A DNA stretch of 64,000 nt, taken from contig CM046882.1 in the NCBI GenBank assembly GCA_025667525.1, forward strand, positions 24,889,394 to 24,953,393. The letters are read 5' to 3'. Positions within the stretch are counted from its first letter, which is position 1. Each line of letters opens with the position of its first letter. Positions 62,785-64,000 of the stretch are shown here, in pieces. Source of the DNA: Glebionis coronaria. Taxonomy: Eukaryota; Streptophyta; Magnoliopsida; Asterales; Asteraceae. The notes beneath the pieces are model-generated. The model did not search any database. It saw only the letters and a list, made by a program, of their open reading frames with translations, and had not been told where the DNA came from. Position numbers and translations under genes: made by a program.

Positions 62785-64000
62785 TGATAGGTGTGTAAAC
62801 ACCCATCCTTCTACCACTTAATTCTGAGTAAAACGAGACCAAAACACGTATTTAATATCATTTGTTTGGAATTATGCGTGGTTTTTGTGTTTATTGTGTT
62901 TTCAGAGCCAACCGGATGATTATTGAAGAAAACATGGGATTGCACGGGTTTTACTGAAGAAAAGGACTTCAGATAAAGTCTATTGTCCAAGAGATGCAAA
63001 AGATTTGAAGTCACTGGACCGATTCAAAGATTTATCGAAGAAAAGGACCAAAGATGGAAGATTTATATAAGTCGAAGAAACTCAAGTCTATTAAACGAAG
63101 AAATTAAAAGACGAGTTGAATTTAATCGACGACAAATCCCGAATCAGAATCGAAAACGTCAACTTTTCTGAAAAGACGAGAAGACAAGAAGAACGGGAGA
63201 AAGCCCACTCACCAACCAAAAGACAAGGCTATATAAAGCCCACACCTCACACAATAGTGCCAGTTTTTAGTTTTTAGTTTTTTCTCTCCTTCTTTTTCTC
63301 CCTTTAGTTCGTCCCATCACCAACACCAATAGGGTGTTTGGTGATCTTGATCTTTGTTTCTTAAACCTTGTAATTTTAATCTTTGTTTGATCTTGTTAAA
63401 ACATTAATCATCAATACAAGTTCGTGTTTAATCTTTCCCTTTCATCTTGTTCATCATCATCTTTTATTTCAAGTTTTCAAGTTTTTATTTGATTGATTTG
63501 ATCTTCAAAAGTTGTTGAGATTTGTGTTTTTGTTAATGGGATTTGTTACTTATGGGTATTAGATGATTTGTGGTTAATTTGGTAAAACCTTTTTGAGTAT
63601 TTAATTTGATTTTTGATCAAATTTGTCTTCCTTGTTCTTCGGGGGTTCTGCTACTGTAACTTGTTCCCAGACTTCCGGACGAACTCAAAAGTTCCGGATG
63701 AACCAAAAACTTCCGGACGAACTCAAAAGTTCCGGATGAATGCCTTGTTAAAAAGTTCCGCATGAGTTTTCTTTCAAAAAGTTCCGAGTCAGTAGAAAGT
63801 TCCGAATAAGCCAAAAGTTCCGGATGAATAGAGAGTTCCGAATGAAGGTGGTTTCTAAAAAGTTCCGAATGAATTAAAATCTTCCGAATGAGCATTAAGT
63901 TCCGGATGAACCAAAAACTTCCGAATGAGCATTAACTTCCGGATGAACCAAAAACTTCCGAATGAGCATTAACTTCCGGATGAACCTAAAGTTCCGCATG
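62785..64000 (+). repeat. Athila element 3, 3' LTR (partial, 1216 bp in window)
   Basis: Constant offset of 9466 bp from the 5' LTR. Differences seen include GGACCGATTCAAAG versus GGGCCGATTCGAAG, the TATA box, CTTTCCCTTTC versus CTTTCCATTTC, and CTGTAACTTG versus CTGTATCTTG. Confidence 0.93.

Larger units (their letters stand above)
53319..64000 (+). mobile_element. Athila-like Ty3/gypsy element 3, cut by the window end
   Basis: 5' LTR 53319-54997 (1679 bp). The 3' LTR starts at 62785 and should run to about 64463, outside the window, so the target duplication (left flank ACGGT, 53314-53318) cannot be checked. Primer site TAGCGCCGATGCCGG (55000 on) has two changes from element 1. Same layout as its siblings. 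The LTR pair differs at several positions in the 1216 bp visible. Confidence 0.93.

Noticed and set aside
25498..64000. Elements 1, 2 and 3 as one tandem array made by LTR recombination
   Set aside because: Elements 1 and 2 have different, perfect target duplications (TTGGT, TAAAT) and host or older-element DNA between them, so they are separate insertions. Element 3 is separated by 5.6 kb of host sequence.

Overview
This window looks like repeat-rich nuclear DNA from a flowering plant. It is AT-rich, has GT-AG intron remnants, and holds plant-type LTR retrotransposons (Ty3/gypsy of the Athila type with a tRNA-Asp-like primer site, and Ty1/copia with an initiator-Met primer site), hAT-type elements and tRNA-derived SINE-like relics. 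The style of the Athila gag-pol reminds me of daisy-family (Asteraceae) genomes, but that is an impression from memory. I see no ordinary intact host gene, rRNA, tRNA or CRISPR array.

Left part (1-16.4 kb): an old host segment (copy A) carries a decayed Ran-type small GTPase, a hAT-like MITE and a SINE-like insertion. At 6.1-8.0 kb a possible small gene is split by a hAT element (8-bp target duplication), which itself contains a second TIR element. At 8.0-9.9 kb a ~640-bp unit of host sequence plus copia LTR is present three times in tandem. It leads into a complete but degenerate Ty1/copia element (9604-14489, target duplication GTTAG).

Middle part (16.4-36.7 kb): a second copy of the host segment (copy B) with its own Ran-like relic is interrupted by a minus-strand Ty3/gypsy-derived element that lacks reverse transcriptase (18950-36666). 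That element holds a putative LTR of another family and a TIR element lying between two (AT)n tracts. Its right LTR was hit by Athila-like element 1 (25498-36438, target duplication TTGGT). Element 1 has one uninterrupted 1892-codon gag-pol frame and almost identical LTRs, so it is the youngest and potentially autonomous element here.

Right part (36.7-64 kb): Athila-like element 2 (36706-47726, target duplication TAAAT; two nonsense codons and a lost RT catalytic Asp) sits in copy B. Host sequence follows with a TIR element, a hAT MITE and a ~0.9-kb unit present three times in tandem. Athila-like element 3 (53319 to beyond 64000; two nonsense codons and a frameshift) is cut by the window end.

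The three Athila siblings share unexplained features. Two perfect hairpins follow the gag-pol stop. A purine-tract dodecamer occurs four times per element. A 63-66 codon ORF downstream of pol varies mainly at synonymous positions. Each LTR carries an array of TTCCG(A/G)AT-type words downstream of its TATA box. These are the best candidates for undescribed biology in the window.
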